64,000 nucleotides of DNA from Pandoraea pneumonica (GTDB taxonomy: Bacteria; Pseudomonadota; Gammaproteobacteria; Burkholderiales; Burkholderiaceae), in contig NZ_CABPSK010000001.1 in NCBI RefSeq assembly GCF_902459645.1, positions 248,001 through 312,000 of the forward strand. The letters are read 5' to 3'. Below the pieces are notes generated by a model, which saw nothing but the letters and a program-made list of their open reading frames with translations, had not been told where the DNA came from and made no database searches. Of this stretch, positions 51,652 through 59,794 are shown piece by piece (positions within the stretch are counted from its first letter, which is position 1; each line of letters opens with the position of its first letter). The position numbers and the translations under genes are program-made.

Positions 51652-51725
51652 TCCCCTTCCTCGCACCAACTCCCCGTTTTGGCATCGGTTTTGTAGGTTC
51701 TACTTCTTCCCTGAAATTCGCGCGA
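51652..51725. repeat. Right attachment repeat (attR), 74 bp
   Basis: Identical over 74 bp to 32772-32845. Sequence just outside (GGCTTGCC...) differs from that outside the left copy, as expected for a true att core. Confidence 0.9.
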
Positions 51726-51988
51726 GGCTTGCCTGGGTCTACCCAAGCGGAGCCGCTGTCAAACGCGTCGTCGCGAGCCCAAACTCACCTCAATCACGGA
51801 CTACACAGTCGTTTGAAACAAAACCACTCTCCGACGGTGTTCAGTGGTGTTATAAATTCGGCCCTTGAATAACTAGAAATAGAATCTCCAGTGTTTCGCA
51901 CAAGGTCTTTTCGATTGTTTTCGCTTCAAATGAAGCGCTCGTGCGGGCGCTCTCCTTACCTGTCGTTGCCACTCGTGGAGGGGGCTGT

Positions 51989-53164
51989 ATGCGAAGCTTT
52001 ACGCGTTGCGTTTCCGCATTCGTTGTAGGCGTTACAGCGTGGTCTAGCGGTATTGCACAGTCCACCGATCCTCTCGCTGCCAATGCGACACCGAGTGCAG
52101 CAGAACTCACGTTTTCTCAAATGCGCTCGGTGAGTTCACCATGCATCGCTACGCGTGTTGCTTGGTCGCCAGACAGCCAGCATTTTGCCGTGCTGGGCAG
52201 CCAGCGAAATGTCTGCCTTCACGAACAGCGTGGTGCACGATTAATCCGCGAGATGCCATTACCTTGGGGGACGTTCCAAGGCGGTCTGGCCTTTTCCTCC
52301 GAAGGCGACCGTCTGTACGTGGGTGATGATCAGGTTCACGAATTTCGAGTTGTCGACGGCCAAGAACTCAAAGCATTTGGTGGCATAGCCATAGGGAGCG
52401 ACAAGTTCGTACCTATCAAGCAATTAGCGCTCAGCCCTGACGGAAAAGCGCTGGTTGTCGACTATTTACCGCTGGCCAATTCGCAGATCCGCACTCCGGA
52501 ACACTTGCTGATCTACGACGCAGCAACCGGAGCATCTCAGCGGGAGATCGACCTCAAGGGCGCAGGAATCTCGACCGCCGTAGTGTTTTCTCCCGACGGA
52601 AAGAGTCTGTACTTCGCCGGAAGCGATCAACTTCTCGATAGTCATGGTGTCAGGCAGGTCGGTGCCCTGGCGACGAGGACGCTTCTCCGGAAGGTGACCT
52701 TAATAACGGATCAGCAGCAGGACGTCGCACGCGACATACATGTGATGCGGCCGACAGCTTTGGCGACGAGTGCGTCAGATCGCTTTGCATTTACGGGTAC
52801 CAACACCGGCGCGATAAGCGATGACCTGGATACAAGCTCGGGAAAATGGGTGCACACCGTCAATGCCGACCCGATCCGCATGTTTTCACTTTCGGACGGA
52901 AGCGTCCAGCAAACGTTCTCGCCGGTGACTGGACGGGTGGCATCATTGCTGCCAAGTGCGAGCGGCAACACGCTGGTGTCCTGTCAGGCTGATATGGCGT
53001 CGTCCCGAACCATTACTGTTTGGGACATTAAGCGCGGCATGCCCCGTTACTCGATCGAAACGCCTGGTAGCAATCGCGGGCCGACGATGTGTGCTCTGAG
53101 TCCGGATGAAAAGCATCTGCTGTACGCCGTCGGAAAGGACATTCGCATCATCGATTTCCAGTGA
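51989..53164 (+). CDS. Secreted beta-propeller (WD40-like) protein
   Basis: The 391-residue product has a signal peptide (CVSAFVVGVTAWSSGIAQS, cleaved near residue 25). The mature protein contains propeller-type repeats: VAWSPDSQHFAVLGS, LAFSSEGDRLYVGDD, LALSPDGKALVVDYL, VVFSPDGKSLYFAGS and CALSPDEKHLLYAVG, each about 45-60 residues apart. It is probably a periplasmic scaffold; no enzyme motif is seen. ATG 51989 with GTGGAGGGGG upstream is preferred over an upstream in-frame codon. It is the first gene right of the integrated element and its end overlaps the opposite-strand NmrA gene by 17 bp. Confidence 0.75.
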   Translation: MRSFTRCVSAFVVGVTAWSSGIAQSTDPLAANATPSAAELTFSQMRSVSSPCIATRVAWSPDSQHFAVLGSQRNVCLHEQRGARLIREMPLPWGTFQGGLAFSSEGDRLYVGDDQVHEFRVVDGQELKAFGGIAIGSDKFVPIKQLALSPDGKALVVDYLPLANSQIRTPEHLLIYDAATGASQREIDLKGAGISTAVVFSPDGKSLYFAGSDQLLDSHGVRQVGALATRTLLRKVTLITDQQQDVARDIHVMRPTALATSASDRFAFTGTNTGAISDDLDTSSGKWVHTVNADPIRMFSLSDGSVQQTFSPVTGRVASLLPSASGNTLVSCQADMASSRTITVWDIKRGMPRYSIETPGSNRGPTMCALSPDEKHLLYAVGKDIRIIDFQ

Positions 53165-54119
53165 CGGTGGATTTCCGGGTAACGCTAATTCGCGCATTCC
53201 ACTCACTCAGCCACGTCTTCAGATCGATGACGGTCATTCCCAGTTTGCTGTTAAGCGTCTGATCTTTCGGCCACGCAACGCCATCTTTGCGCGCGAACGC
53301 GAGGCGGTATTTGCGCATCACGTCGTTGGGTTGCTCGGCAACATCGGCCCTCAGTTGCGGCACGCTCAAGCGTTCGCGCTTGAATGACCGACCCAACACA
53401 ACCTCCAACGTATCGGCCAATTCGCTATACGTGAACGTGTCGCCAGCGACGTGAACAATCTTGTCCTCAAATTCACGCCGGTTCGCCGCGACAAAGGCAT
53501 TCAGGCGACCAATGTCTTCCGGAGTGGTGACCGTCAATTCGTAATCCCATTCGCCAAGCGCGCGCACGACGCCGCGTTCTAGGTCCACGAGACCAAACGC
53601 AGGCAGAACCACAAAGCTTGTGAACATTCCCGTCGACACGATCGTCCAACGAACACTATCCTGACCACGCAACATATCGCGCACGTCGAGTTGTTCATCC
53701 CAGACATCCTGACCGCTGCCGCGACCTACAACGTCGTAATCCACACCGAACTGCCACGGGATGTAATGCGCGACGCCCGCGGCCAAAACAGCAGCAGTGA
53801 TCTTCCGTTGAGTGCCAAGGCCACCGACAAATCCAGTGCAGCAGATAATCTGGTCGAATCCGGAGAAGATGGCGGCCAAGTCTTCTTCGCTGTCGACAGC
53901 GAGATCGGCTTCGACAATGGAAATCTGAAGCGCCCCCAGCATGGCAACGGTGTCGGCTCTGTGGGACGATGTCGCGCCAGCATCCGGTCGCAACAATACC
54001 GAAACGGCACCCACCTGTCCCGCGTCGCGAAATTTGGCAAGTTCTCGCAGCACGCACGCGCCGAGTTCTCCCGCGCCTAGCACGAGGATGGAATCGGACG
54101 GCGAATTTTGAATGGTCAT
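53148..54119 (-). CDS. NmrA-family / aromatic alcohol reductase-like NAD(P)-binding protein
   Basis: A 323-residue Rossmann protein: ILVLGAGELGACVLREL at residues about 11-27 is the dinucleotide-binding loop, followed by SVLLRPD, then IICCTGFVGGLGTQRKI and an isoflavone-reductase-like C-terminal half (YELTVTTPEDIGRLNAFVA). Such proteins are reductases or redox sensors; the substrate is unknown. It is divergent from an HxlR regulator 37 bp away. Confidence 0.8.
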   Translation of the reverse strand: MTIQNSPSDSILVLGAGELGACVLRELAKFRDAGQVGAVSVLLRPDAGATSSHRADTVAMLGALQISIVEADLAVDSEEDLAAIFSGFDQIICCTGFVGGLGTQRKITAAVLAAGVAHYIPWQFGVDYDVVGRGSGQDVWDEQLDVRDMLRGQDSVRWTIVSTGMFTSFVVLPAFGLVDLERGVVRALGEWDYELTVTTPEDIGRLNAFVAANRREFEDKIVHVAGDTFTYSELADTLEVVLGRSFKRERLSVPQLRADVAEQPNDVMRKYRLAFARKDGVAWPKDQTLNSKLGMTVIDLKTWLSEWNARISVTRKSTVTGNR

Positions 54120-54156
54120 TTGCAGCTCCTAGTGAGTTGCAAATCATAGGAGCGTT

Positions 54157-54603
54157 ATGGACCCGCGAGAAGAAGGCACACCGGTGATACTGCCGCCGTC
54201 GCCGTCGTTTGAAGAGATCGTGCGACAGTCGCAAGAGGCTTGCGACGCCTTGTCCGCGGATGACGACGGACTCAAGCGCGAAATACTCGCGCACGCGGGA
54301 AATCGTTGGTCGTTAGGTGTCGTGCATGCCTTGGGTGTCGGCGGCACGTTGCGGCATGCGGAACTCGCGCGCCAACTCGATGGCGTTACGCAACGCATGC
54401 TCACGCGAACACTGCGTCAGTTGGAGCGCGACGGTTTGATCGCCAGAAAGGACTATGGCGAAGTCCCGCCGCGCGTCGATTATCGATTGACTGAATTAGG
54501 CCGCGGTCTGTTGGTCGGCATGATGCCGCTGTGGCGTTGGGTTATCGACAATGCGGCCGATTTCCGCGACGCCCGGAAGCGCTACGACGACACATCGTCC
54601 TGA
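54157..54603 (+). CDS. HxlR-family transcriptional regulator
   Basis: The 148-residue protein has an N-terminal extension of about 45 residues and the HxlR winged helix: HAGNRWSLGVVHALGVGGTL, ELARQLDGVTQRMLTRTLRQ, LERDGLIARKDYGEVPPRVD, YRLTELGRGLL. HxlR regulators respond to aldehydes or redox stress. Divergence from the NmrA gene with only 37 bp between suggests it controls that gene and itself. Confidence 0.88.
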   Translation: MDPREEGTPVILPPSPSFEEIVRQSQEACDALSADDDGLKREILAHAGNRWSLGVVHALGVGGTLRHAELARQLDGVTQRMLTRTLRQLERDGLIARKDYGEVPPRVDYRLTELGRGLLVGMMPLWRWVIDNAADFRDARKRYDDTSS

Positions 54604-54622
54604 CTGGCTCGCACGCAACAAC

Positions 54623-55084
54623 CTACAGCGCCTTGCGATACACAACAAACCCCGACTTCGTCGCGACTTGATCGTAAAGTCGCATTGCGGTCTCGTTCGT
54701 CTCATGGGTTTGCCAATAAACCCGCTCAGCGCCCGCTTTCTTAGCTTCGGCATAAACCGCTTCAATCAACGCACGTCCCACGCCTTTGCCACGCGCTGCC
54801 TGAACGGTGAAGAGATCCTGCAAATAACAGATGGGGCCAGCCATCGTCGTGTGGCGGTGATACAAGAAATGCACTAGCCCGAGGATTTGGCCATCCAATT
54901 CCGCGACCATGGCGTGCATCGGCTCATACCCATCGAAGAAACGCTTCCAAGTGATCTCGGTAATTTCTTTCGGAAGCGCCGTCGCGCCAACACGCCCGTA
55001 AAACTCGTTGTATCCATTCCAAAGCGGCAACCACGCATTGAAATCCGATGGCGCCACATTGCGCACTACCAATGACTCGCTCAT
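54623..55084 (-). CDS. GNAT-family N-acetyltransferase
   Basis: The 153-residue enzyme has VVRNVAPSDFNAWLPLWNGYN at the start, ILGLVHFLYHRHT, a pyrophosphate-binding loop QDLFTVQAARGKGVGRALIE (about residues 85-104) and AERVYWQTHETNETAMRLYDQ. It would move an acetyl group from acetyl-CoA to an unknown amine. ATG 55084 is used; the extra upstream codons look non-coding. Confidence 0.88.
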   Translation of the reverse strand: MSESLVVRNVAPSDFNAWLPLWNGYNEFYGRVGATALPKEITEITWKRFFDGYEPMHAMVAELDGQILGLVHFLYHRHTTMAGPICYLQDLFTVQAARGKGVGRALIEAVYAEAKKAGAERVYWQTHETNETAMRLYDQVATKSGFVVYRKAL

Positions 55085-55163
55085 AAATCGCGCTCTCAGT
55101 TGAACAATTGACCAGTTGAACCGAGTGTAAAAGCGAAGCGCCACATCACCGAGAGCCAGCGCG

Positions 55164-55301
55164 TTAGGGATTCATAGCGCCATGAATACGCTGATAAGCC
55201 GGACTCGTCACCCACGTCGGCAACCGCTTTTCAACGGCGATCGCGATTTTCGTCGCCCTTGACTTGTCGCGGCCCCAATTGCAGAGTGGGTGACGCTGCA
55301 C
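55164..55301 (-). CDS. Possible 45-residue conserved small protein or gene remnant
   Basis: A GTG-started frame gives a basic peptide with CNWGRDKSRATKIAIAVEKR and ends WVTSPAYQRIHGAMNP. It has a coding-like mix of residues and lies between GNAT and hutG on the minus strand. No ribosome site is obvious. It may be the tail of a decayed gene. Confidence 0.3.
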   Translation of the reverse strand: MQRHPLCNWGRDKSRATKIAIAVEKRLPTWVTSPAYQRIHGAMNP

Positions 55302-55318
55302 CTACCCAAACCCACGCT

Positions 55319-56128
55319 ATGCAGACTCACGAACCGCCATTTCGATTCCGGCAGGGCACCCGGCCGCTTCTGATCTCGATACCGCATGCGGGAACGTACG
55401 TGCCTCCAGCGCTCGCGGCGCGCTTTACTGGTGCAGCGCAGCAAGTGCCCGACACCGATTGGCATCTTGAGCGTCTTTACGACTTTGCCGATGAACTTGG
55501 CGCGTCCGTGTTGGTAGCCACGCATTCGCGCTACGTCATCGATCTAAACCGCCCGCCTGATAACGCGAGTTTGTATCCCGGCCAAAGCGTGACCAGCCTT
55601 TGTCCGATCGATATATTCGACAACACGCCGATCTACGCCAAACCCGGCGATGAGCCAGACGAGGCCGAAATCGACGACCGGCGTAAAACGATCTGGGAAC
55701 CGTATCACCAGCAACTCGCGGCCGAACTGGCCCGCATTCGTGCGGTGCATGGCGTCGCCGGTCTCTGGGATGCGCATTCCATCTGCTCCGTCGTGCCGCG
55801 TTTCTTCGAAGGAACGCTCACCGATCTGAATCTCGGCACCGGCAAGGGTACTAGTTGCGCCGCAGCATTAGGCGAGCGCCTGCTCGCGGACGCCAAGTCA
55901 GCGTCCGGCTATACCAGTGTGCTCAACGGACGTTTTACCGGCGGCTATATCACGCGCCACTATGGCCAACCCGCCAACAACGTGCACGCCGTACAACTCG
56001 AAATGACGTGGTCGTGTTACATGGCGGAACACCCACCATACGAATACCTGCCGGAAACCGCAAAGGGCATTTCCCCGCATCTGCGCCGTATGTTGGAAAC
56101 CATGCTGAATTTTCTAGAAGGACATTAA
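55319..56128 (+). CDS. hutG: N-formylglutamate deformylase/amidohydrolase
   Basis: At 269 residues it matches HutG (FGase type). Key parts: LLISIPHAGTYVPPAL, PDTDWHLERLYDFADELGA, THSRYVIDLNRPPD, LWDAHSICS with the metal-binding DAHS, GYITRHYGQP and HAVQLEMTW. It hydrolyses N-formyl-L-glutamate to formate and glutamate, the last step of one histidine breakdown route. ATG 55319 follows the frame's best start. It is followed 68 bp later by the hutC gene; other hut genes are not in the window. Confidence 0.9.
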   Translation: MQTHEPPFRFRQGTRPLLISIPHAGTYVPPALAARFTGAAQQVPDTDWHLERLYDFADELGASVLVATHSRYVIDLNRPPDNASLYPGQSVTSLCPIDIFDNTPIYAKPGDEPDEAEIDDRRKTIWEPYHQQLAAELARIRAVHGVAGLWDAHSICSVVPRFFEGTLTDLNLGTGKGTSCAAALGERLLADAKSASGYTSVLNGRFTGGYITRHYGQPANNVHAVQLEMTWSCYMAEHPPYEYLPETAKGISPHLRRMLETMLNFLEGH

Positions 56129-56196
56129 GATCGGCGGGCGCAGAGGTGATATAGACATGCATTATCATGTGAGCACAATTCAAGCGGGCTCCATTC

Positions 56197-56967
56197 ATGT
56201 CTTCCCCGAAATCCAACGCCAGCGCCGTGCCGACCTCATTCTCTAGCGCTAAGCCATCTGCGCTTTATCAACAAGTCCGCGATTACATCGAAGGCAAGAT
56301 TGCTTCCAAAGAATGGGTGCCGGGTGACCGCGTTCCGTCTGAGCAGGAACTGGTCGAGCAATTCGGCATTTCGCGGATGACGGTAAATCGCGCGTTGCGC
56401 GAATTGGCGAAAGAAGGGCGCGTCGAGCGTGTCGCAGGCGTGGGTACTTTCGTTGCTGAACCCCGCCCGCAATCCACACTGCTTCATATCGCGAATATCG
56501 CCGAGGAGATTCGACGTCGCGGGCATCGCTATCAATGCCACGTTATCTCGGTGGAAAGTGTGCCCGCGACGCCTGAAATCGCGGGCGCTATGGGGCTGCC
56601 GACCGGTCAATTGGTAGCGCACTCCGTCTGCGTTCACTTAGAAAACGAAGTGCCGGTGCAATTGGAAGATCGCTACGTCAATCAATTCATGGCGCCGGAC
56701 TTCGTCAATCAAACGTTCACGGAGGAGACCCCGGCGGCGTTTCTGCTCAGAGCGGTCCCGGTCGACGAAATCGAGCACATCGTCGACGCAACGCTGCCCA
56801 CGAAGAAGCAAGCCTCGTTGCTGCAAATGGACCCGACGCAACCGTGTCTGGTGCTGTTCCGCAGAACCTGGACCAGGGGCTCAGTCGTGACGATGGTGCG
56901 CTGCTATCACCCGGCCAATCGCTACGTATTGGGCAGCCGATTCCCCGCAGACGGCGCGACACGGTAG
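56197..56967 (+). CDS. hutC: Histidine utilization repressor, GntR/UTRA family
   Basis: A 256-residue regulator. The GntR wHTH covers about residues 28-92 (ALYQQVRDYIEGKI, VPSEQELVEQFGISRMTVNR, ALRELAKEGRVERVAGVGTF). The UTRA ligand domain follows with a final LLQMDPTQPCLVLFRRTW and RFPADGATR. HutC binds urocanate and lifts repression of hut genes. It lies directly after hutG. Confidence 0.9.
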   Translation: MSSPKSNASAVPTSFSSAKPSALYQQVRDYIEGKIASKEWVPGDRVPSEQELVEQFGISRMTVNRALRELAKEGRVERVAGVGTFVAEPRPQSTLLHIANIAEEIRRRGHRYQCHVISVESVPATPEIAGAMGLPTGQLVAHSVCVHLENEVPVQLEDRYVNQFMAPDFVNQTFTEETPAAFLLRAVPVDEIEHIVDATLPTKKQASLLQMDPTQPCLVLFRRTWTRGSVVTMVRCYHPANRYVLGSRFPADGATR

Positions 56968-57010
56968 TCGAAGCGCCCCCCAGCCCTGACAAATCCCCCT
57001 CGACCTGCTA

Positions 57011-57038
57011 ATATACGTTTCGTAGCTATTTCGTATAT
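57011..57038. promoter_or_regulatory. Inverted repeat ATATACG-N14-CGTATAT upstream of the ParD-like gene
   Basis: The half-sites at 57011-57017 and 57032-57038 are perfect complements. The site lies 14 bp before the start of the ParD-like gene and overlaps a TATATA promoter-like element. Ribbon-helix-helix antitoxins usually repress their own promoter through such repeats. Confidence 0.5.
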
Positions 57039-57052
57039 AAGAGGTCCGCAAT

Positions 57053-57325
57053 ATGGGTATCGTCAAGATATCGGAGCAGATGCACGAGGCGTTGCGCAAC
57101 ACGAGTGGCGCCCTTAGTCGCTCGATCAATGCGCAAGCCGAGCATTGGCTGCGCGTCGGCATGCTCGCCGAGCTCAACCCGACCCTGAGTTATGGCGAGA
57201 TTTGCCGCCATCTCATCGAATCCGACGGCGCATCCGCGGCATCGGTGGCCCCCGCCACACTGCCAGCGACCGCCGTTTCTCCAACAACCGGTGCACCTGT
57301 CACCGCATTCAACAAGGTGGCGTAA
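57053..57325 (+). CDS. ParD-like (RHH) antitoxin-family protein
   Basis: The 90-residue protein begins MGIVKISEQMHEALRNTS then GALSRSINAQAEHWLRVGML, the ParD-like pattern with a ribbon-helix-helix. The C-terminal 35 residues are a flexible Ala/Thr/Pro-rich tail. No RelE/ParE toxin follows. Instead it overlaps the methionine aminopeptidase start by 1 bp (TAATG), so the two are coupled. Confidence 0.8.
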   Translation: MGIVKISEQMHEALRNTSGALSRSINAQAEHWLRVGMLAELNPTLSYGEICRHLIESDGASAASVAPATLPATAVSPTTGAPVTAFNKVA

Positions 57326-58155
57326 TGGTGCGCGAACACGTTGTTATCCGCTCGAAAGAAGAAGTCGCCCTCTCGCGTCACGCAGGCCAGTTGGCCGCCC
57401 AAGTGCTCGCCATGATCGGCGAACACGTCAAACCCGGCGTGACGACCGATGAACTCGATCGCATTTGCCACGACTTCATCGTCAATGAACTGAAGGCCGT
57501 GCCCGCCAACATCGGCTATCACGGCTATCCGAAGACGGTCTGCACGTCGGTCAATCACGTGGTTTGCCACGGCATTCCCGGCGACAAGCGACTGCATGAC
57601 GGCGATATCGTCAACATCGACGTGGCGCTCATCAAAGACGGCTGGTTCGGCGACACGAGCCGCATGTATTACGCAGGCAAGCCGGGCATTCTCGCCAAGC
57701 GTCTGGTCGACACCACCTACGAAGCCATGCTCGCCGGCATTCGTGCCGTGCGTCCGGGCGCGACGCTCGGCGACGTCGGCTATGCCATTCAGACGGTGGC
57801 ACATCGCGAAGGCTTCAGCATCGTGCGCGACTACTGCGGCCACGGCATCGGCACCACGTATCACGACGATCCGCAGGTGCTTCACTATGGCCGCCCCGCC
57901 ACGGGGCTCACGCTCAAGCCCGGCATGATCTTCACGATCGAGCCGATGGTGAACGCCGGTAAGTCCGACACCAAGCAATTGGGCGACGGCTGGACCGTGG
58001 TCACGCGCGACCGCTCGCTCTCCGCACAGTGGGAACACATGGTGGCCGTGACCGAGACCGGCTTCGAAGTGCTCACGCAATGGCCCGACGGGCTGGGCGA
58101 ATACGAACGCTTCGGCCCGCTGAGCAGCAGCCCGGCAACGGCCAACGCTGCCTGA
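57325..58155 (+). CDS. map: Type I methionine aminopeptidase
   Basis: The 276-residue enzyme removes N-terminal Met. Metal ligands are visible: VNIDVALIKDGWFGDTSRMY (two Asp), CGHGIGTTYHDDP (His), FTIEPMVNAG (Glu) and SAQWEHMVAVTETG (Glu). Motif CTSVNHVVCHGIPGDKRL holds the His at the active-site mouth. ATG 57325 overlaps the ParD-like stop. The genome probably has a second, essential map near rpsB, so this copy is likely a paralogue, which I infer from its isolated setting. Confidence 0.93.
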   Translation: MVREHVVIRSKEEVALSRHAGQLAAQVLAMIGEHVKPGVTTDELDRICHDFIVNELKAVPANIGYHGYPKTVCTSVNHVVCHGIPGDKRLHDGDIVNIDVALIKDGWFGDTSRMYYAGKPGILAKRLVDTTYEAMLAGIRAVRPGATLGDVGYAIQTVAHREGFSIVRDYCGHGIGTTYHDDPQVLHYGRPATGLTLKPGMIFTIEPMVNAGKSDTKQLGDGWTVVTRDRSLSAQWEHMVAVTETGFEVLTQWPDGLGEYERFGPLSSSPATANAA

Positions 58156-58198
58156 GCCACGCGACAAGCACCTCTCAGCACCCCTCAGTGCCCCTCAA

Positions 58199-58234
58199 AA
58201 CGCCCCCCATTCGGATGATGCGAATGGGGGCGTT
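58199..58234. terminator. Hairpin after map
   Basis: AACGCCCCCCATTCG pairs with CGAATGGGGGCGTT around a GATGATG loop, with one bulged C. No T-run follows on the plus side. Three imperfect 10-bp tandem copies (GCACCTCTCA, GCACCCCTCA, GTGCCCCTCA) lie just before it at 58168-58197. Confidence 0.55.
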
Positions 58235-58318
58235 CGCATGCTAGGATTTCTCGTCACGCAATATAGGACGGCGTGCTGACGCCGCCCGCGTGCGTACCGC
58301 GGACATCCCAGAGACATC

Positions 58319-58672
58319 ATGAAAGTGATAGCTGACGAAGGGAATCTCGTGGAAACGGCAGCCTTGGCGCGCCGTTTCGCCCACGATGAGTTTGCCCGGA
58401 CCATTGGCGTCGAAGTGCTTGCCGAGGGCGACATCGCCAACTTCCTGCTCGACCGCCTGGCGAGCATGCGCTTTACTCCCCATCTCACACCCGACCTCAC
58501 TCCCCATCACAAGCCCAATGGCGCGCTCATCGTGCAGCGCGTGCACGCGTGCGTCTATGCCATGCCGATGGTCGTGCAACAGGGCGATGCGCAAGTCATC
58601 GAAGTGCGCCTGGCCGTCGTGCCGCAAGTGCAGCACGGACTGGCCACGCAACTGGTGATTTCGAAGGACTGA
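58319..58672 (+). CDS. Hypothetical protein
   Basis: A 117-residue protein, acidic at the start (MKVIADEGNLVETAALARRF), with a helix GDIANFLLDRLASM, a His/Pro-rich loop (TPHLTPDLTPHHKP) and terminal strands IEVRLAVVPQVQHGLATQ. It resembles small conserved proteins of Burkholderiales of unknown role. The ATG has no strong ribosome site, but codon use looks coding. It converges on the membrane protein gene. Confidence 0.55.
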   Translation: MKVIADEGNLVETAALARRFAHDEFARTIGVEVLAEGDIANFLLDRLASMRFTPHLTPDLTPHHKPNGALIVQRVHACVYAMPMVVQQGDAQVIEVRLAVVPQVQHGLATQLVISKD

Positions 58673-58681
58673 CGCCGGTGC

Positions 58682-59506
58682 TCAAAGATCGTCCGGGGCG
58701 TCCTCGTAGGTGAGCAACTGATCGGCGTAACGCAAATACAGCCACGCATGCGAGGCCGATCCTACGGCGATGTAGAGCAACGTCACCACCGTGTGCAAGA
58801 GGAGGGCGCCAAGCACCGCCAACGTGACGGTTGGCCAGAGCGTCAGCACGAGGCCGAAGATGATCGTGACGATGACGCCGACCGCCATGAGCGGCAGCAA
58901 CGTCGTGAAAACCGTCCCCCACAACGACCAAAAGTGTCCGCGCGTGTCGTGCCACGCGGCGCCCCAGCGTTTGCTTCTCCCTACGGCGATTTGCGTATAT
59001 ATCAGCGATAACCGGACGATGATGAATGCCGCCGCGCAGCCAAGCAGTACGAAGAGCGTCAGGATGGTGGCGCGAGACCCGCCAAGATCGGCGAGCCGCA
59101 GCGCGAGCACGATGACGACCGTGACGATGAACATCGCCACGAATGCCCCGCCGAACACCTGGATCATGGCCCACCAATAACGCAGAAGATTGCGGTACCA
59201 AGGGGTTTGGCGTGCGGCATCCGGGCCGAGTACCGTGTGGCGGTACGTGTGAACCCCCAACACCGTGTAGGCCACCAGGTTCACCAGCGCGACACATAAC
59301 CCCACGCCCGCCAACGCCAGACGATGCTCCGGCGATTCACCGTTCTGCGCCATCACGAGCACCAGTTGCTTGATCGAGACGCTGACCGCATTCGAGACGA
59401 GCACAACGACGGCGACGGTCAGCGTCAACAACGGGCGACTGCGCAGCGCATTCCATCCGTCCCGCCATGCGCCCATGAAACACTGCTTGAACGTGATCGG
59501 TTCCAT
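58682..59506 (-). CDS. Six-span integral membrane protein
   Basis: From ATG 59506 the 274-residue product has membrane segments at about residues 27-50, 68-88, 118-140, 150-170, 198-220 and 224-248. The N-terminus (ITFKQCFMGAWRDGWNALRS) resembles YciC/DUF-type glycerophosphoryl membrane proteins. No transport motif is recognised. The upstream 230 bp hold no gene. Confidence 0.65.
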   Translation of the reverse strand: MEPITFKQCFMGAWRDGWNALRSRPLLTLTVAVVVLVSNAVSVSIKQLVLVMAQNGESPEHRLALAGVGLCVALVNLVAYTVLGVHTYRHTVLGPDAARQTPWYRNLLRYWWAMIQVFGGAFVAMFIVTVVIVLALRLADLGGSRATILTLFVLLGCAAAFIIVRLSLIYTQIAVGRSKRWGAAWHDTRGHFWSLWGTVFTTLLPLMAVGVIVTIIFGLVLTLWPTVTLAVLGALLLHTVVTLLYIAVGSASHAWLYLRYADQLLTYEDAPDDL

Positions 59507-59736
59507 GATTCCCCTGAGCGTGTGTCGCTTCGTGATCCGAAGCTGTGCGGCAATAACGCGTCCCGGAGCGGCTGAGGAGCGCGGGGTGGTCGGCCGCAAA
59601 TGCACCCTTGCACCCGTCACAACGCCGCCATTCTCACAGATCGGGGAATGACTGACAAATAGCGCACAGCAGGGGCAGGGCGTTTGGAGGGAAGCGTCGA
59701 CACGAGCGGCCGACGTGTTTCGGTCTGCGAAAAACA
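59507..59736. other. Intergenic stretch without a gene
   Basis: The stretch is the upstream region of the leftward membrane protein gene. No frame with good coding character and no RNA feature is visible except the terminator that follows. Confidence 0.5.
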
Positions 59737-59770
59737 AAATGCCGTCCAGATGGCCTCTGGACGGCATTTT
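59737..59770. terminator. Bidirectional terminator
   Basis: A 15-bp perfect stem AAAATGCCGTCCAGA / TCTGGACGGCATTTT around a short loop, A-run on one side and T-run on the other. It ends the leftward HPP-CBS gene. Confidence 0.9.
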
Positions 59771-59794
59771 TAATCGGATCAGGACGACGTCACA

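Larger units (their letters stand above)
32772..51725. mobile_element. 18.9-kb integrative element carrying an inovirus module, R-M-like genes and a UvrD/Z1 locus
   Basis: The bounds are the two copies of a perfect 74-bp direct repeat (32772-32845 and 51652-51725), containing a tRNA-like 3' end. A tyrosine integrase gene begins 132 bp inside the left repeat. The content between them is accessory: BrnA-like, methyltransferase, GIY-YIG protein, filamentous-phage genes, helicase and Z1 ATPase. Direct repeat plus integrase at one end is the standard signature of a single integration event. Confidence 0.85.

Noticed and set aside
55208-55525. Minus-strand frame of 105 codons overlapping hutG
   Set aside because: It is a shadow of hutG with Arg-rich shadow composition; the shorter frame at 55164-55301 looked slightly better and is kept at low confidence.
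58168-58197. Three 10-bp tandem repeats after map as a functional repeat array
   Set aside because: Only three imperfect copies in low-complexity DNA; likely chance or slippage.
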